A stretch of 64,000 nt of DNA from Clostridia bacterium (GCA_017397065.1 JAFQKE010000028.1:1-64000), one strand, 5' to 3'. Positions 16,906-27,022 are shown, counted from the stretch's first letter. The notes: generated by a model from the letters alone, not told the origin. Made by a program: numbers and translations.

Positions 16906-19203
16906 TTAAATATCAATATATCCGTTTGGGGTGAATATTCTGCCACTTGCACCCTTTATGGGAGCTGTACGCCAATCTCCCGTAAAGCCTGCCGTCTCCT
17001 TTTTGAGATTTACGCCAAGCATATTTTCAATAATAATTTCTACAAACGACCCAAACATTGGATGATTACGTGAACCGTTGCCATTAAGATTTTCGCAAAG
17101 TGTGGTGCAGTTTAACCTAGTTACCATACTTGATACTGACGGTGCATCGGTTCTGGTTATAAGACTAACAGCCGTATCCCCCATATCGGCATCGAAAAAC
17201 GCCTTAATCAGTAAGGGGAAACCTAAAATTCCGGTATCAAGACTGCCGCCTCGGTACTCTTCAAGATAAGGAATAATCCCATCTAACGATATAATGCCTG
17301 CCGCATATGCAAAAAGCGGAGCGGCCTGCTTGCCGCAGTCCCACACACCGTCTTTAAGGAATGTGCTTTTTATAGCGGTACGTTTAACTATGATTTTTTG
17401 CTCTATCTCACCTGCAACGGCATAATCGCCTAAAAGCTCGGAAATCTGCTTTAATATGCCAAGCTGTTTTACATAAAGACAGGTGTTTACATAGCTTTCG
17501 GTCAGCTCCACCTTTTCGGGGGTGCACCACTCGCCAAGGCACCAACCGTCCTTTTCCTCACGAACAACCAAATTATTTTCGCTTCGGCTCTCCATATAAT
17601 CGGAAAATCTAAGCATATTTTGATAATATTCCTCTAAAATATCAATTTCGCCGTAATGGAGATAATACTGCCAAGGCAGGATTATCATTGCACCGCCCCA
17701 GCCTGCAGGACCACCACCGCCGCCGCCAAAGGGGGCGGTATGCTGAACGTGTCCCGATTTTTTGCACTGACCGTCGGCAATATCTCTTATCCATTTGCGG
17801 TAAAAGGAACGACAATCTGCTAAATACATAGCACTGCCGGCCGTTAATTGACCGTCGCCTGTGTAGCCAAGCCGCTCACGATGGGGGCAGTCGCTGGGTA
17901 CACCACAGTGCATATTGCTCCACTGCGAATTTTTATAGATTTTTACCGCATCATTAAGTAATTCGTTGGTGAATTTAAAATCGCCCTCGGGCTTTAAATC
18001 GGCTTCGATTTCTAAAACGGTAACATCGGTAACATAGCCCTCAACCTTAAAATATCTGAAACCGTGCCAAGCAAAAAACGGAGCGGCCTTTTCGCCCTCT
18101 CTACCCGATGCTACATAAACATCGGTCTGATCATAGGTGCATCCGAGCTCGCCTTTATCGGTAAGGTTTTCACCGTAAGAAATTGTTATTTTTTCACCGT
18201 ATTCCGCCGAGGTGGTTATCTCTACAACGCCCGAGAGATTTCTGCCTGCATCATAAATCACAAAATCCTCACCGTTTAAAACTGGGGTTGGAGTTATTTT
18301 GTTTATTACCTTATCGGCAGGGAAATGTGCGGCTCTGAGCACCGCATCCTCAGAAGAATGCAGCACCACAGAAGAAATTTCATCCGCATCGCCAAAAAGT
18401 GCCGGTGCAAACGGGGTTGTTAAATCCTGCATTTCGCCTATAAAAAGCTGATTGTAGATTATATGACTTTCTATAGACTCAAAATCTTCATCCGAAACAA
18501 TGGTATCGGAAGCGGTTTTTAGCATAAGCTTTATTTTCGGCTCGCCATACTCCATATGTCCCTCGGCAATACGAGCACACTGATTGTACCAACCGTTGCC
18601 CAACACCACCGCAATGTGGTTTTCGCCTTTCTCCAAAAGGGAGGATACGTCATAAGCTCTGTAATACTGTGAATACGAGAACTCATCGTTCAAGGGATAG
18701 ATAAGCTGCATTTTTTCATAGCTTCGCTTATGGTAATCGGAGTTTACGTCAAAAAAGTCATCGCTTACGGGCTTGCCGTTGATGTAGCATTTTGAAAAGC
18801 CGAGTGTTAAGAGATATAAAACTGCGTTTTCGGTGGACTCCACCTCAAAGCATCTGTGTAAAATCGGAGCGGTATCAAAAAATGCGGCGGAGATAAACTG
18901 AGCATCTTCAAAATCGCCAAGGAGCCCTACCTTAAAGACCGTTTCGGCGGTGCAAAGCTCTTTGTTCTCATCAAAAAGGGTTAGCTTAAAGGTGTAATTT
19001 TCAAGCCTTTTAAGCTCGGTTTTTGCCAAAACATAAGGCTTGGAATAATCGCCGCTTTGCTCCCACACCAAGTCGCCGTTTTGGTTTAAAATAACGGCTT
19101 TTTGGGTTTTGGGAGAAAGATTTTCCACCTCAAAGGTAAAGCGATAGGGCGGCTCGGCCGCCAACTGATTTTGATTATCACACACACGCAAGTTTTTAAT
19201 CAT
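16906..19203 (-). CDS. Alpha-L-rhamnosidase (GH78 family)
   Basis: The 765-aa protein has N-terminal beta domains with a carbohydrate-binding-like region (ILHRCFEVESTENAVLYLLTLGFSKCYING). An alpha/alpha barrel follows, with the catalytic signature CPHRERLGYTGDGQL, which holds the conserved acids of the family, and then a C-terminal beta domain. GH78 enzymes release terminal L-rhamnose from glycosides or polysaccharides. There is no signal peptide, so cytoplasmic action is likely. It is slightly shorter than the roughly 900-residue average. The start has GAGAGG upstream. Its position between secA and proBA is odd for a catabolic enzyme. Confidence 0.92.
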   Translation of the reverse strand: MIKNLRVCDNQNQLAAEPPYRFTFEVENLSPKTQKAVILNQNGDLVWEQSGDYSKPYVLAKTELKRLENYTFKLTLFDENKELCTAETVFKVGLLGDFEDAQFISAAFFDTAPILHRCFEVESTENAVLYLLTLGFSKCYINGKPVSDDFFDVNSDYHKRSYEKMQLIYPLNDEFSYSQYYRAYDVSSLLEKGENHIAVVLGNGWYNQCARIAEGHMEYGEPKIKLMLKTASDTIVSDEDFESIESHIIYNQLFIGEMQDLTTPFAPALFGDADEISSVVLHSSEDAVLRAAHFPADKVINKITPTPVLNGEDFVIYDAGRNLSGVVEITTSAEYGEKITISYGENLTDKGELGCTYDQTDVYVASGREGEKAAPFFAWHGFRYFKVEGYVTDVTVLEIEADLKPEGDFKFTNELLNDAVKIYKNSQWSNMHCGVPSDCPHRERLGYTGDGQLTAGSAMYLADCRSFYRKWIRDIADGQCKKSGHVQHTAPFGGGGGGPAGWGGAMIILPWQYYLHYGEIDILEEYYQNMLRFSDYMESRSENNLVVREEKDGWCLGEWCTPEKVELTESYVNTCLYVKQLGILKQISELLGDYAVAGEIEQKIIVKRTAIKSTFLKDGVWDCGKQAAPLFAYAAGIISLDGIIPYLEEYRGGSLDTGILGFPLLIKAFFDADMGDTAVSLITRTDAPSVSSMVTRLNCTTLCENLNGNGSRNHPMFGSFVEIIIENMLGVNLKKETAGFTGDWRTAPIKGASGRIFTPNGYIDI

Positions 19204-19227
19204 TTGAACCTCTCCAATAGCTTTAAA

Positions 19228-21966
19228 CTAGTCGATATCTTTTCCGCAACAGCGTTTATATTTTTTGCCGCTTCCGCAAGGACAGAGTGCGTTTTTGCTG
19301 ACAACGCCCTTTCCACGTACTGTGCGGTCCAGACTACCATCGTCAGCCGATTCGGTTTCCTCGGCAACCTTTTCTCTTTTTACCTCTTCATCGGTTTTAA
19401 ATTCAACCATTAAAACACGCATCGCTGTCTCTCTGCGGATAGACTCTGTCATATTATTGAACATATCGGTACCGTCATTGCGATATTCCACAACGGGATT
19501 GTGCTGACCGTAGCTACGAAGTCCTACGCCCTGACGGAGCTCATCCATAGCATCAATATGCTCCATCCAATGCTCGTCAACAGTTTTAAGGAGGATGTAA
19601 CGCTCAATTTCACGCATTTTTTCTTCTGAGTATTTTTCTTCCTTAGCCTCTAAATACTCATTAGCACGATTTACCAAAAGCTCCTCAATATCCTCATAAG
19701 AGGTATCTGCAAGCTCGGCTAATGAAAATTCCAAATCGCCCTCCTTTAAAAGCCAACCGCCAAAACGGTTTTTGAGGGGAACAAAATCCCAATCATCGTG
19801 AACATCAGAATCCTCAATACAGTTGGCAACCTCCTCTTTAAGGGTGATTTCAACCATACCACGGATTTTTTGCTTAATATCCTCACCATCGAGCACCTGA
19901 TTGCGCTGCTTATATATAAGCTCACGCTGTTGATTCATAACGTCATCATATTCCAAAACTCTTTCACGAATAGCAAAGTTACGGGATTCTACCCTGCCCT
20001 GTGCACTCTCGATTGAGCTTGAAAGAAGACCGGTTTCAAGGGGCTGATTCTCATCTACCTTGAGCATAGACATTACTCTGCTTACCCTTTCGCCACCGAA
20101 AAGACGCATTAAATCGTCATCAAGAGCAACATAGAATTTTGTGTTTCCCGGGTCGCCCTGACGACCTGCACGACCTCTGAGCTGATTATCAATACGGCGG
20201 GATTCGTGACGCTCGGTACCTATGATTGAAAGACCGCCGGCCTCCCTTACCTTTTCGGCCTCGGGTGCAATCTGCTCCTTGTACTTTGCAAGATAGGTTG
20301 TAAACTTTTCTCTTGCAAGCAAAATATTCTCATCATCAGTATCAGCATATCCGGTAGCCTCGGCAATAATTTCGTCGCTGTAGCCCTCGGCTTTAAGCTC
20401 TTTTCTGGCCAAAAATTCAGCATTACCGCCAAGCATAATATCGGTACCACGACCTGCCATATTTGTGGCGATGGTAACTGCGCCGTATTTACCTGCCTGA
20501 GCTATAATTTCGGCCTCTCTTTCGTGGTGCTTTGCGTTGAGTACATTATGGGGGATTCCTGCTTTTTTAAGCATAGAGCTGAGTATTTCAGATTTTTCAA
20601 TAGTAACGGTACCAACAAGCACAGGCTGACCCTTTGCGTGACACTCCTTAATATGCTCAATAACGGCATTAAACTTTGCAAGCTCGGTTTTATAAACAAC
20701 GTCGTTATTATCTTCACGTATTACCGGCTTGTTTGTGGGAATTTCTACAACGTCAAGATTATAAATTTTTCTAAACTCGGCCTCTTCGGTAATGGCAGTA
20801 CCTGTCATACCCGAAAGCTTGGAATAAAGTCTAAAGAAGTTCTGGAAGGTGATGGTTGCAAGGGTTTTTGATTCGTGGGCAACCTTAACCCCCTCTTTTG
20901 CTTCAATTGCCTGATGCAAACCCTCGTTATAGCGTCTGCCGAACATCAAACGACCGGTAAATTCATCAACAATAATAACCTCGCCGTCCTTAACAACATA
21001 ATCAACGTCACGCTTCATAACACCGTGAGCCTTTATTGCCTGATTTATGTGATGAGCAATAACCATATTCTCGGCATCGGTAAGATTATCTATTTTAAAT
21101 TCCTTTTCGGCCTTTTTAACACCCTCGGGAGTGAGGGTGGCGCTTCTTGCCTTTTCGTCAACAACGTAATCTCCGTCATAATTGGTTTCTTCGTCCGACT
21201 GTTTGTCATCGGTTTCGGCAACCTTAACCATCTTAAGCTTTCTGGCGAAGCTGTTTGCGGCAAGATAAAGACTTGTGGACTCCTCTCCTCTACCCGAAAT
21301 GATAAGCGGAGTTCTTGCCTCATCTATTAAAATAGAGTCAACCTCATCCACGATGGCGAAGTTATGCTCACGCTGAACACGCTGCTCCTTATAAATAGCC
21401 ATATTATCACGTAGATAGTCAAATCCTAGCTCGTTGTTGGTGCAGTAGGTAATATCGGCATCATAAGCGGCCTTTTTCTCATCGTGGTTCATTCCGTGGA
21501 TTATAAGGCCAACCTTAAGACCTAAAAATCCATAAAGCTTGCCCATCCACTCCGAGTCACGCTTTGCGAGATAATCATTAACCGTTACAATATGAACGCC
21601 CTTGCCCGAAAGTGCGTTTAAGTATGCCGGCAGGGTAGCCACAAGAGTTTTACCCTCACCTGTTTTCATTTCGCTGATTCTTCCCTGATGGAGTATAATA
21701 CCGCCTAAAATCTGCACGGGGAAGTGACGCATACCAAGAACACGGTCACCGGCCTCACGACAGGTTGCAAAGGCTTCAGGTAGGATATCGTCTAATGTTT
21801 CGGTAGCGGCAAGACGCTCCTTAAACTCTTCTGTTTTTGCTTTGAGCTCGGCATCGGTGAGCTTTTTATACTCCTCCTCAAGTGCCAGAACCTGATCCAT
21901 TAAAGGGGTGATTCGCTTGATTTCTTTTTTGCTGTAATTACCAAATAATTTTTCTAATAATCCCAT
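19228..21966 (-). CDS. secA: Protein translocase ATPase SecA
   Basis: The 912-aa motor ATPase drives Sec-dependent export through SecYEG. It has Walker [18 protein letters not shown], the DEAD-like segment [20 protein letters not shown], the preprotein crosslinking and helicase motifs ([38 protein letters not shown] split across them), and a C-terminal zinc SEC-C motif [13 protein letters not shown]. Start: AAAGGA lies about 10 bases before ATG 21966 ([12 protein letters not shown]). A TTG 18 bases further upstream is in frame but coincides with the ribosome site. Confidence 0.97.
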   Translation of the reverse strand: MGLLEKLFGNYSKKEIKRITPLMDQVLALEEEYKKLTDAELKAKTEEFKERLAATETLDDILPEAFATCREAGDRVLGMRHFPVQILGGIILHQGRISEMKTGEGKTLVATLPAYLNALSGKGVHIVTVNDYLAKRDSEWMGKLYGFLGLKVGLIIHGMNHDEKKAAYDADITYCTNNELGFDYLRDNMAIYKEQRVQREHNFAIVDEVDSILIDEARTPLIISGRGEESTSLYLAANSFARKLKMVKVAETDDKQSDEETNYDGDYVVDEKARSATLTPEGVKKAEKEFKIDNLTDAENMVIAHHINQAIKAHGVMKRDVDYVVKDGEVIIVDEFTGRLMFGRRYNEGLHQAIEAKEGVKVAHESKTLATITFQNFFRLYSKLSGMTGTAITEEAEFRKIYNLDVVEIPTNKPVIREDNNDVVYKTELAKFNAVIEHIKECHAKGQPVLVGTVTIEKSEILSSMLKKAGIPHNVLNAKHHEREAEIIAQAGKYGAVTIATNMAGRGTDIMLGGNAEFLARKELKAEGYSDEIIAEATGYADTDDENILLAREKFTTYLAKYKEQIAPEAEKVREAGGLSIIGTERHESRRIDNQLRGRAGRQGDPGNTKFYVALDDDLMRLFGGERVSRVMSMLKVDENQPLETGLLSSSIESAQGRVESRNFAIRERVLEYDDVMNQQRELIYKQRNQVLDGEDIKQKIRGMVEITLKEEVANCIEDSDVHDDWDFVPLKNRFGGWLLKEGDLEFSLAELADTSYEDIEELLVNRANEYLEAKEEKYSEEKMREIERYILLKTVDEHWMEHIDAMDELRQGVGLRSYGQHNPVVEYRNDGTDMFNNMTESIRRETAMRVLMVEFKTDEEVKREKVAEETESADDGSLDRTVRGKGVVSKNALCPCGSGKKYKRCCGKDID

Positions 21967-22121
21967 TATATAAAATCCTTTCAAATAGGTTTATTTTTGC
22001 GAGAATTTTTTTAAAACGCTGTTTTTCTTCGCATATAACAATACATTGTATATTATATCAAATGCAGAAAGAAAAATAAAGTATAATTTGTAAAGAAATG
22101 GAGTTTTTTTCGCCTTTTTCA

Positions 22122-22150
22122 TTGACCTTTTTTAAAAATAGGTTTATAAT
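22122..22150 (+). promoter_or_regulatory. Promoter of the phosphoribosyltransferase gene
   Basis: TTGACC (22122-22127) and TATAAT (22145-22150) with a 17-base spacer lie about 40 bases before the start codon. Confidence 0.78.
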
Positions 22151-22191
22151 ATAAAAAAATGCAATATAAAACTTGAAGGAGTTTTGAAAAT

Positions 22192-22746
22192 ATGCTTTAT
22201 CATTCTATGAAAATTGCAGGACTTGACCGCAATCTACCCCTTTGCCCCGTAAACGAAAATCTTTACATTGGCGCATTTGTAATGTTTGGCGACACCGAGC
22301 TTACTACCGCCTGCGCAAAAGAGCTTTTAAAAAAAGCCCCCGAGTACGATTACTTAATTACTGCTGAGGCAAAAGGTATTCCCCTTTGTCACGAGATGGC
22401 AAGACTTAACGGCGACAACTATTATCTGCTTGCCCGCAAGGCACCAAAGCTTTATATGACAGGAGTTTTAGAGGTTAATGTGCGCTCCATCACCACCGAT
22501 GCCGAGCAAAAGCTTTACCTTGATACCGCCGATGCCGAAAAAATGAAGGGCAAGAGAATTTTGATTGTTGACGATGTTATTTCTACCGGTGAATCCCTTT
22601 ACGCACTTGAACAGCTTGTAAATCAGGCCGGAGGAATTACTGTTGGTAAAATGACGGTGCTTGCCGAGGGTGATGCACAAACAAGAAAAGATATCACCTA
22701 TCTTGAAAAGCTACCGCTTTTTAAACCCGATGGAACTGTAATTTAA
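22192..22746 (+). CDS. Type I phosphoribosyltransferase (adenine/xanthine PRT-like)
   Basis: The 184-aa protein carries the PRPP-binding motif LIVDDVISTGES (about 120-131) and the loop AEAKGIPL, as in adenine and xanthine phosphoribosyltransferases (COG0503). The N-terminus differs from classical Apt, so the base specificity is uncertain. A purine salvage role is the likeliest. AAGGAG lies 10 bases before the ATG. It is monocistronic, with its own promoter and terminator. Confidence 0.85.
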   Translation: MLYHSMKIAGLDRNLPLCPVNENLYIGAFVMFGDTELTTACAKELLKKAPEYDYLITAEAKGIPLCHEMARLNGDNYYLLARKAPKLYMTGVLEVNVRSITTDAEQKLYLDTADAEKMKGKRILIVDDVISTGESLYALEQLVNQAGGITVGKMTVLAEGDAQTRKDITYLEKLPLFKPDGTVI

Positions 22747-22761
22747 AAATTTAAGTAACAG

Positions 22762-22794
22762 AAAACCTCGTTCCAAAACGGAACGAGGTTTTTT
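22762..22794. terminator. Terminator after the phosphoribosyltransferase gene
   Basis: AACCTCGTTCC / GGAACGAGGTT (11 bp) with a short AAAAC loop is followed by a T-run on the plus strand. An A-run on the other side makes it bidirectional, also serving the convergent lipoprotein gene. Confidence 0.9.
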
Positions 22795-22819
22795 ATAGCT
22801 GATTATAAATTATGCTAAA

Positions 22820-23221
22820 TTAGAAATCAAAATCGTCTAAAGAATCCTCTAATTCATTTAAAGAATCTTCTAACTCATCTAAACCTAAATCGATATCAGC
22901 ATCGGTGTCGGTATCGGTATCTCCACCTAAATCCATATCGCCAAGACCGCCCAATACCTTCATGGTAATTCTAGCAGCTTCACTTTCGAACTTCTCTTTG
23001 TCTTCACCCTCTAAGGTTTCAAGAGTTTCAGAAAGCTTTTCATCCCACTCTTCGCCTTTTTCATCAAGCTCGGTTAAATCGTCGCCGGCTTTCATAGCAG
23101 CAACATATTCATCAACGAACTCTTCATACTCTTCAAGGGTTGCCTCCCAGCCGCCTTTGCTACAAGCAACAAGCGAAACCATAAGTGCAACAGCAAGAAT
23201 AACAGCTAATAATTTTTTCAT
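22820..23221 (-). CDS. Small acidic lipoprotein
   Basis: The 133-aa protein starts with a lipoprotein signal MKKLLAVILAVALMVSLVAC, the last residue being the lipidated cysteine. The mature part is highly acidic. It has a predicted helical region (about 25-95), then an Asp/Thr repeat (DTDTDTDAD) and ELEDSLNELEDSLDDFDF. I recognise no family. The frame begins 15 bases upstream of ATG 23221, but GGAGG next to this ATG decides the start. The signal peptide is nearly the same as that of the tiny lipoprotein encoded 150 bases upstream. Cell-surface location is likely; function unknown. Confidence 0.8.
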   Translation of the reverse strand: MKKLLAVILAVALMVSLVACSKGGWEATLEEYEEFVDEYVAAMKAGDDLTELDEKGEEWDEKLSETLETLEGEDKEKFESEAARITMKVLGGLGDMDLGGDTDTDTDADIDLGLDELEDSLNELEDSLDDFDF

Positions 23222-23266
23222 TTTTATTACCTCCAAAATATGTTTGCCCTAACACAGGACATCTAA

Positions 23267-23295
23267 ATTATACCACGCTATTGTTAAAAGGTCAA
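23267..23295 (-). promoter_or_regulatory. Promoter of the acidic lipoprotein gene
   Basis: On the minus strand TTGACC (23290-23295) and TATAAT (23267-23272) are 17 bases apart, about 46 bases before the start codon. Confidence 0.8.
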
Positions 23296-23330
23296 TATTT
23301 TTATTTAAAGTCAGGCGGTATATATAACAA

Positions 23331-23370
23331 AAAGGTGGTTTTGAGAAACCCCAAAACCACCTTTTTTATA
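23331..23370. terminator. Terminator of the 39-aa lipoprotein gene
   Basis: AAGGTGGTTTTG / CAAAACCACCTT (12 bp) has a seven-base loop and A/T runs on both sides. It lies directly after the stop codon at 23372 and separates the two lipoprotein genes into independent transcripts. Confidence 0.9.
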
Positions 23371-23371
23371 A

Positions 23372-23491
23372 TTAGCTAAGATCACCTAAAGCTTCTACTA
23401 AAGCCTCAGCTGCTTTTTCCTCATCGCTTTTGCAAGCTGCGAAAGAGAACATAAGAGCAACAGCAAGAACAACTGCTAATAACTTTTTCAT
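23372..23491 (-). CDS. Very small lipoprotein (39 aa)
   Basis: This 39-aa peptide begins MKKLLAVVLAVALMFSFAAC, a complete lipoprotein signal with the lipobox ending in Cys20, followed by only 19 residues (KSDEEKAAEALVEALGDLS). GGAGG lies eight bases before the ATG, and a strong promoter and strong terminator bracket the gene, so it is very likely real. The signal peptide is almost identical to that of the 133-aa lipoprotein downstream, suggesting duplication followed by loss or replacement of the mature part. Function unknown. Confidence 0.75.
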   Translation of the reverse strand: MKKLLAVVLAVALMFSFAACKSDEEKAAEALVEALGDLS

Positions 23492-23537
23492 AATAGCTAC
23501 CTCCGTAATTTATTATGTTGAATTTTCCAACACTCAT

Positions 23538-23566
23538 ATTATAGCACGCTCATACCGATTTGTAAA
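23538..23566 (-). promoter_or_regulatory. Promoter of the 39-aa lipoprotein gene
   Basis: On the minus strand TTTACA (23561-23566) and TATAAT (23538-23543) are 17 bases apart, about 46 bases before the start codon. The same geometry as the neighbouring lipoprotein promoter suggests the two came from one duplication. Confidence 0.78.
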
Positions 23567-23643
23567 TAGTTTTTTAACATTTTTTTAATATTTCAATGTG
23601 ATTTTTGTTCATACTTTTACTTAGCCAATTTACAAAATATTGT

Positions 23644-25140
23644 TTAAATATCGCTTTTTGTACGCCTTACTGCCGTTTGCCACTGACTGTAAAGGTTCTC
23701 GGCATCGACAAGGGATATTTCGGGGGAGAATACTGTATAGCCGTTATTTTCAACCATTTTTGCGATTTCTTCGGTGCTTTTCCAAAATCCTACAGCGAGT
23801 CCTGCCAAGCAGGCGGCACCAAAGGCTGTAGCCTCGGTTATGTAGGGGCGTTTTACCTCCAAGGACAAAAGATTTGACTGGAACTGCATTAAAAATCTGC
23901 TTACAGAAGCACCACCATCTACCTTGATTACGGTTATGGGGCAGCCAAACTCCTTTTCCATAGCACGCACAAGGTCGGTTACTTGGTAGGCAATGCCCTC
24001 CAAAACGGCACGACATATATGTGCTCTGCCACTACCCCTTGTAAGTCCGGTAAGGGTTCCTCTGGCATACATATCCCAATGGGGTGCGCCGAGTCCCGTA
24101 AATGCCGAAACAAAGTAAACTCCACCGTTATCATCAAGGGATTCGGCAAGCTCATCACACTCACTTGGTTTGTTTATAATGCCAAGCTCATCCCTCAACC
24201 ATTTTATGGAAGAACCTGCATTAAAAACGCTACCCTCGGCGGCATATACCGTTTTATCGCCAATTTGCCAACCTACGGTGGTTATTAAATTGTTTGAAAG
24301 AATCGGCTTATTGCCGATATTCATAAGAGTAAAGCAACCTGTGCCGTATGTGTTTTTGGTATCCCCCATTGCAAAACAGCACTGACCAAAAAGTGATGCC
24401 TGCTGGTCACCAACCGCACTGCAAATTGGAATACCTTTATATTCGGGAAGAAAATCACAATCAATCTCACCATAAATTCCGCTGGTGGGAACAACCTTTG
24501 GCAGCATACTCATAGGAATGTTCAAGGTTTCACAAAGCTTTTTGGAATATTCCAGCTTATTTATATCAAAAAGCATAGTGCGGGAGGCGTTTGAAACATC
24601 GGTTATGTGATGTCTGCCGCCCGTTAAATTCCATATAAGCCAACAATCCACCGTACCTGCGAGCAGCTCGCCACTTTCGGCCATCTGTCTGGCGCCGGGA
24701 ATATTATCTAAAATCCATTTGATTTTGGTGCCGCTGAAATAAGCATCAATAGGAAGACCTGTGATTTTTTTAATAAAATCCTCAAGTCCTCGTGCCTTAA
24801 GATTCTCACAAATATCTGCGGTTCGGCGACATTGCCATACTATTGCATTGCAAATGGGTCTACCGCTCGATTTTTCCCAAACGATAACCGTTTCACGCTG
24901 ATTGGTTATACCAACCGCCGCAATATCTAAGGGAGAAACATTTTTATTTTCCACCGCCGCTTTAAGGGAATTTATCTGACTGTTTAAAATGTCCATAGGG
25001 TCCTGCTCCACAAGACCGGGGGCAGGAAAAATCTGTCTGAAATCCTCTGCGGCAGTAGATACAATTTCTCCCGCGCGGGAGAATAAAATTGCGCGGGAGC
25101 TGGTTGTGCCTTGGTCTAAAGCTAAAATATATTTTTTCAT
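23644..25140 (-). CDS. glpK: Glycerol kinase
   Basis: The 498-aa FGGY kinase converts glycerol to glycerol 3-phosphate. It begins MKKYILALDQGTTSSRAILF and contains GVTNQRETVIVWEKSSGRPI, VGDQQASLFGQ, and the FGGY signature region with TGLTRGSGRAHICRAVLEGIAYQ. The length is standard. It starts three bases after the pseudokinase gene, so it is translationally and transcriptionally linked to it. No glpF or glpD is beside it. No clear terminator follows. Confidence 0.96.
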   Translation of the reverse strand: MKKYILALDQGTTSSRAILFSRAGEIVSTAAEDFRQIFPAPGLVEQDPMDILNSQINSLKAAVENKNVSPLDIAAVGITNQRETVIVWEKSSGRPICNAIVWQCRRTADICENLKARGLEDFIKKITGLPIDAYFSGTKIKWILDNIPGARQMAESGELLAGTVDCWLIWNLTGGRHHITDVSNASRTMLFDINKLEYSKKLCETLNIPMSMLPKVVPTSGIYGEIDCDFLPEYKGIPICSAVGDQQASLFGQCCFAMGDTKNTYGTGCFTLMNIGNKPILSNNLITTVGWQIGDKTVYAAEGSVFNAGSSIKWLRDELGIINKPSECDELAESLDDNGGVYFVSAFTGLGAPHWDMYARGTLTGLTRGSGRAHICRAVLEGIAYQVTDLVRAMEKEFGCPITVIKVDGGASVSRFLMQFQSNLLSLEVKRPYITEATAFGAACLAGLAVGFWKSTEEIAKMVENNGYTVFSPEISLVDAENLYSQWQTAVRRTKSDI

Positions 25141-25143
25141 TAC

Positions 25144-26883
25144 TTAGTTACCCAAATACTCATTAAAGGTCTCATCCGGTTCGGCTTCGGTTGTATCGTC
25201 GGTGTAGGGATCCTCATAGTATCCGGAGGGCTCGGAAGAAACCTCGGGTTCAACAACGTTTGTATTATAGTAGATTGTGATACGATCGTCCGGGCTGATT
25301 GTTTCACCCATAGCAGGAATGGTTTGGAAAACAATAAATTCCTCGGTTGTCTTTTCACCCATTTTTCCAACAACGGTAATGTTCTCAAAATCGAGACCAC
25401 GTTTAAGCATCGCAATAAGGGCTTCATCCTTGGTCATACCCTTTAATGATTCGGGTATTTTAACCTTATCAGGTCCAAGACTTACGGTAAGCTCAACAAC
25501 TGTACCTTTTTTGGCGGCTGTGCCTACCTTTACAGATTGAGCACAAATTTTGCCTCGGGAGAATTTGTTGTTATACTCTTTTCTTACAACCTTGAAATCA
25601 AACCAATTTGAGTACTCATCATTTTCTAATAGATCGGCATAGGAGCTGCCTGAAAAATCAGGTACAGATAAATGCTTTTCGGGTGTTGATGACGCACTTA
25701 CTGTATGGTAAGATTCATAGCTTGTTTGCAGTTCGGAAGAGGAAGAACCATCACCTGCGCTGTTTTTCTGATTCAGGAAAAAAATTACACCTAAAACCAA
25801 ACCGATTATCAAAAGGGTTATGAGGGCCGCTATTAAAATATACTTTTTGCCGCCTGATTTTTTAGGCTTTTTATTTCCGCTATTATTACCATCTGCGGTA
25901 GCGCTGTTTTTAGCCTGAACAGGTGCCTCTACCTCTGCCGCCTGAAGACTTTCACGCATTTCCGCCATAGTTTTTGTGCGGTTTGCGGGCTCTAACTGCA
26001 AGGCATTTGCCATAGTAATTAAAACGCTTCTGGGAACCTGCTCTGCAACAGAACGGGAGAAGGTCATATTATCACTTTCCAAACGTTGCTTGGAGTCGGG
26101 TGGCGGATTGCCTGTAAGTGTGCGGAAAAGCACCGCCGCTACGGCATAAACATCCGAAGCTGCAGTAGGCTCTTCACCACGATACTGCTCGATTGCCGCA
26201 AATCCGGGATAAAGCTGTGCAGTCATAGTGCTCTCAGCATTACGTACCGCAGGTACACAGAAATCTATTATATGGATTCTGCCATCACGACCTACTATTA
26301 AGGTGTCGGGTGAGATTCCGCCGTGAACTATGCCGTTTTTGTGCAAAGTATCAATAGCGGTGATAAGAGGCATAAGCAGTGAACGCATCTGCTCCCAAGT
26401 GAGTGCTCCGCCGTTGCGAAGCAAAAACTCTTTAAAGGAAATTCCGGGAGGATTTTCTGTTACACAGTAGGCAGTGTTGTTAACCTCAAAAACGTCAATA
26501 ATTTTGTAAAGTGCAGAAACATCTGAAAGTCCTGCCAGAGTTTGATGTAGCTGAGTGAATTTTATAATTCCCTCATTGTAAACAAAGGCTGCGGTTTCGT
26601 CAATATTTACTGTTCCATTGGCGGCTCTTGAGCATAAACCCTCGGGAAAATATTCGGTTATTTTAACAACCGATTCGGTTACCGAATCAAAGCTTAAATA
26701 GGTGAATCCCTCGCCGGTTTTACTGAGGACCTTACCTACAAGGTATCTTCCTGCCAAGACCGTGCGAAGCGGCAAGCTACCCGGCTGATTATATGTGCGG
26801 CTGTCAAATCCGCATACCGAACAAACCTGTTCTCCGCCGAGACTGCTCATACATCCCATACAAAGATTGTTATTTTGTTGCAT
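25144..26883 (-). CDS. Membrane Ser/Thr protein kinase-like protein (probable pseudokinase) with PASTA domains
   Basis: The 579-aa protein has these parts in order: an N-terminal zinc-ribbon (C8, C11, C21, C24); a kinase-like domain (about 45-315) with YFPEGLCSR and a possible ATP-lysine K74; a single TM helix (about 348-370); two PASTA repeats (about 405-540; VPDFSGSSYADLLEND, IPESLKGMTKDEAL); and an acidic tail. The catalytic loop reads HGGISPDTL (187-195) where active kinases have HRD-x4-N, so the catalytic Asp and the metal-binding Asn are both lost. The DFG Asp remains (D207). It therefore looks like a pseudokinase sensing cell-wall fragments outside. It lies directly upstream of glpK. 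Confidence 0.85.
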   Translation of the reverse strand: MQQNNNLCMGCMSSLGGEQVCSVCGFDSRTYNQPGSLPLRTVLAGRYLVGKVLSKTGEGFTYLSFDSVTESVVKITEYFPEGLCSRAANGTVNIDETAAFVYNEGIIKFTQLHQTLAGLSDVSALYKIIDVFEVNNTAYCVTENPPGISFKEFLLRNGGALTWEQMRSLLMPLITAIDTLHKNGIVHGGISPDTLIVGRDGRIHIIDFCVPAVRNAESTMTAQLYPGFAAIEQYRGEEPTAASDVYAVAAVLFRTLTGNPPPDSKQRLESDNMTFSRSVAEQVPRSVLITMANALQLEPANRTKTMAEMRESLQAAEVEAPVQAKNSATADGNNSGNKKPKKSGGKKYILIAALITLLIIGLVLGVIFFLNQKNSAGDGSSSSELQTSYESYHTVSASSTPEKHLSVPDFSGSSYADLLENDEYSNWFDFKVVRKEYNNKFSRGKICAQSVKVGTAAKKGTVVELTVSLGPDKVKIPESLKGMTKDEALIAMLKRGLDFENITVVGKMGEKTTEEFIVFQTIPAMGETISPDDRITIYYNTNVVEPEVSSEPSGYYEDPYTDDTTEAEPDETFNEYLGN

Positions 26884-26973
26884 TTGAAATCTCCTTTCTG
26901 TTGATAAAAGAAAATTTATTTAAAAATATTTTTAATTTATATAAAAGCTAATACGCCTTTATTACGGTTAGAA

Positions 26974-27021
26974 CTTGAAAACACATATTTTTTGCTCTAC
27001 TTTGTTTAAATACCGGTAAAT
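26974..27021. repeat. Short intergenic repeat, copy A
   Basis: This stretch (GCTCTACTTTGTTTAAATAC and flanks, ending in GTAAATCC) closely resembles 28868-28915. Both copies lie between minus-strand genes of the same string. It overlaps the end of the ribF downstream region. Confidence 0.6.
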
Positions 27022-27022
27022 C

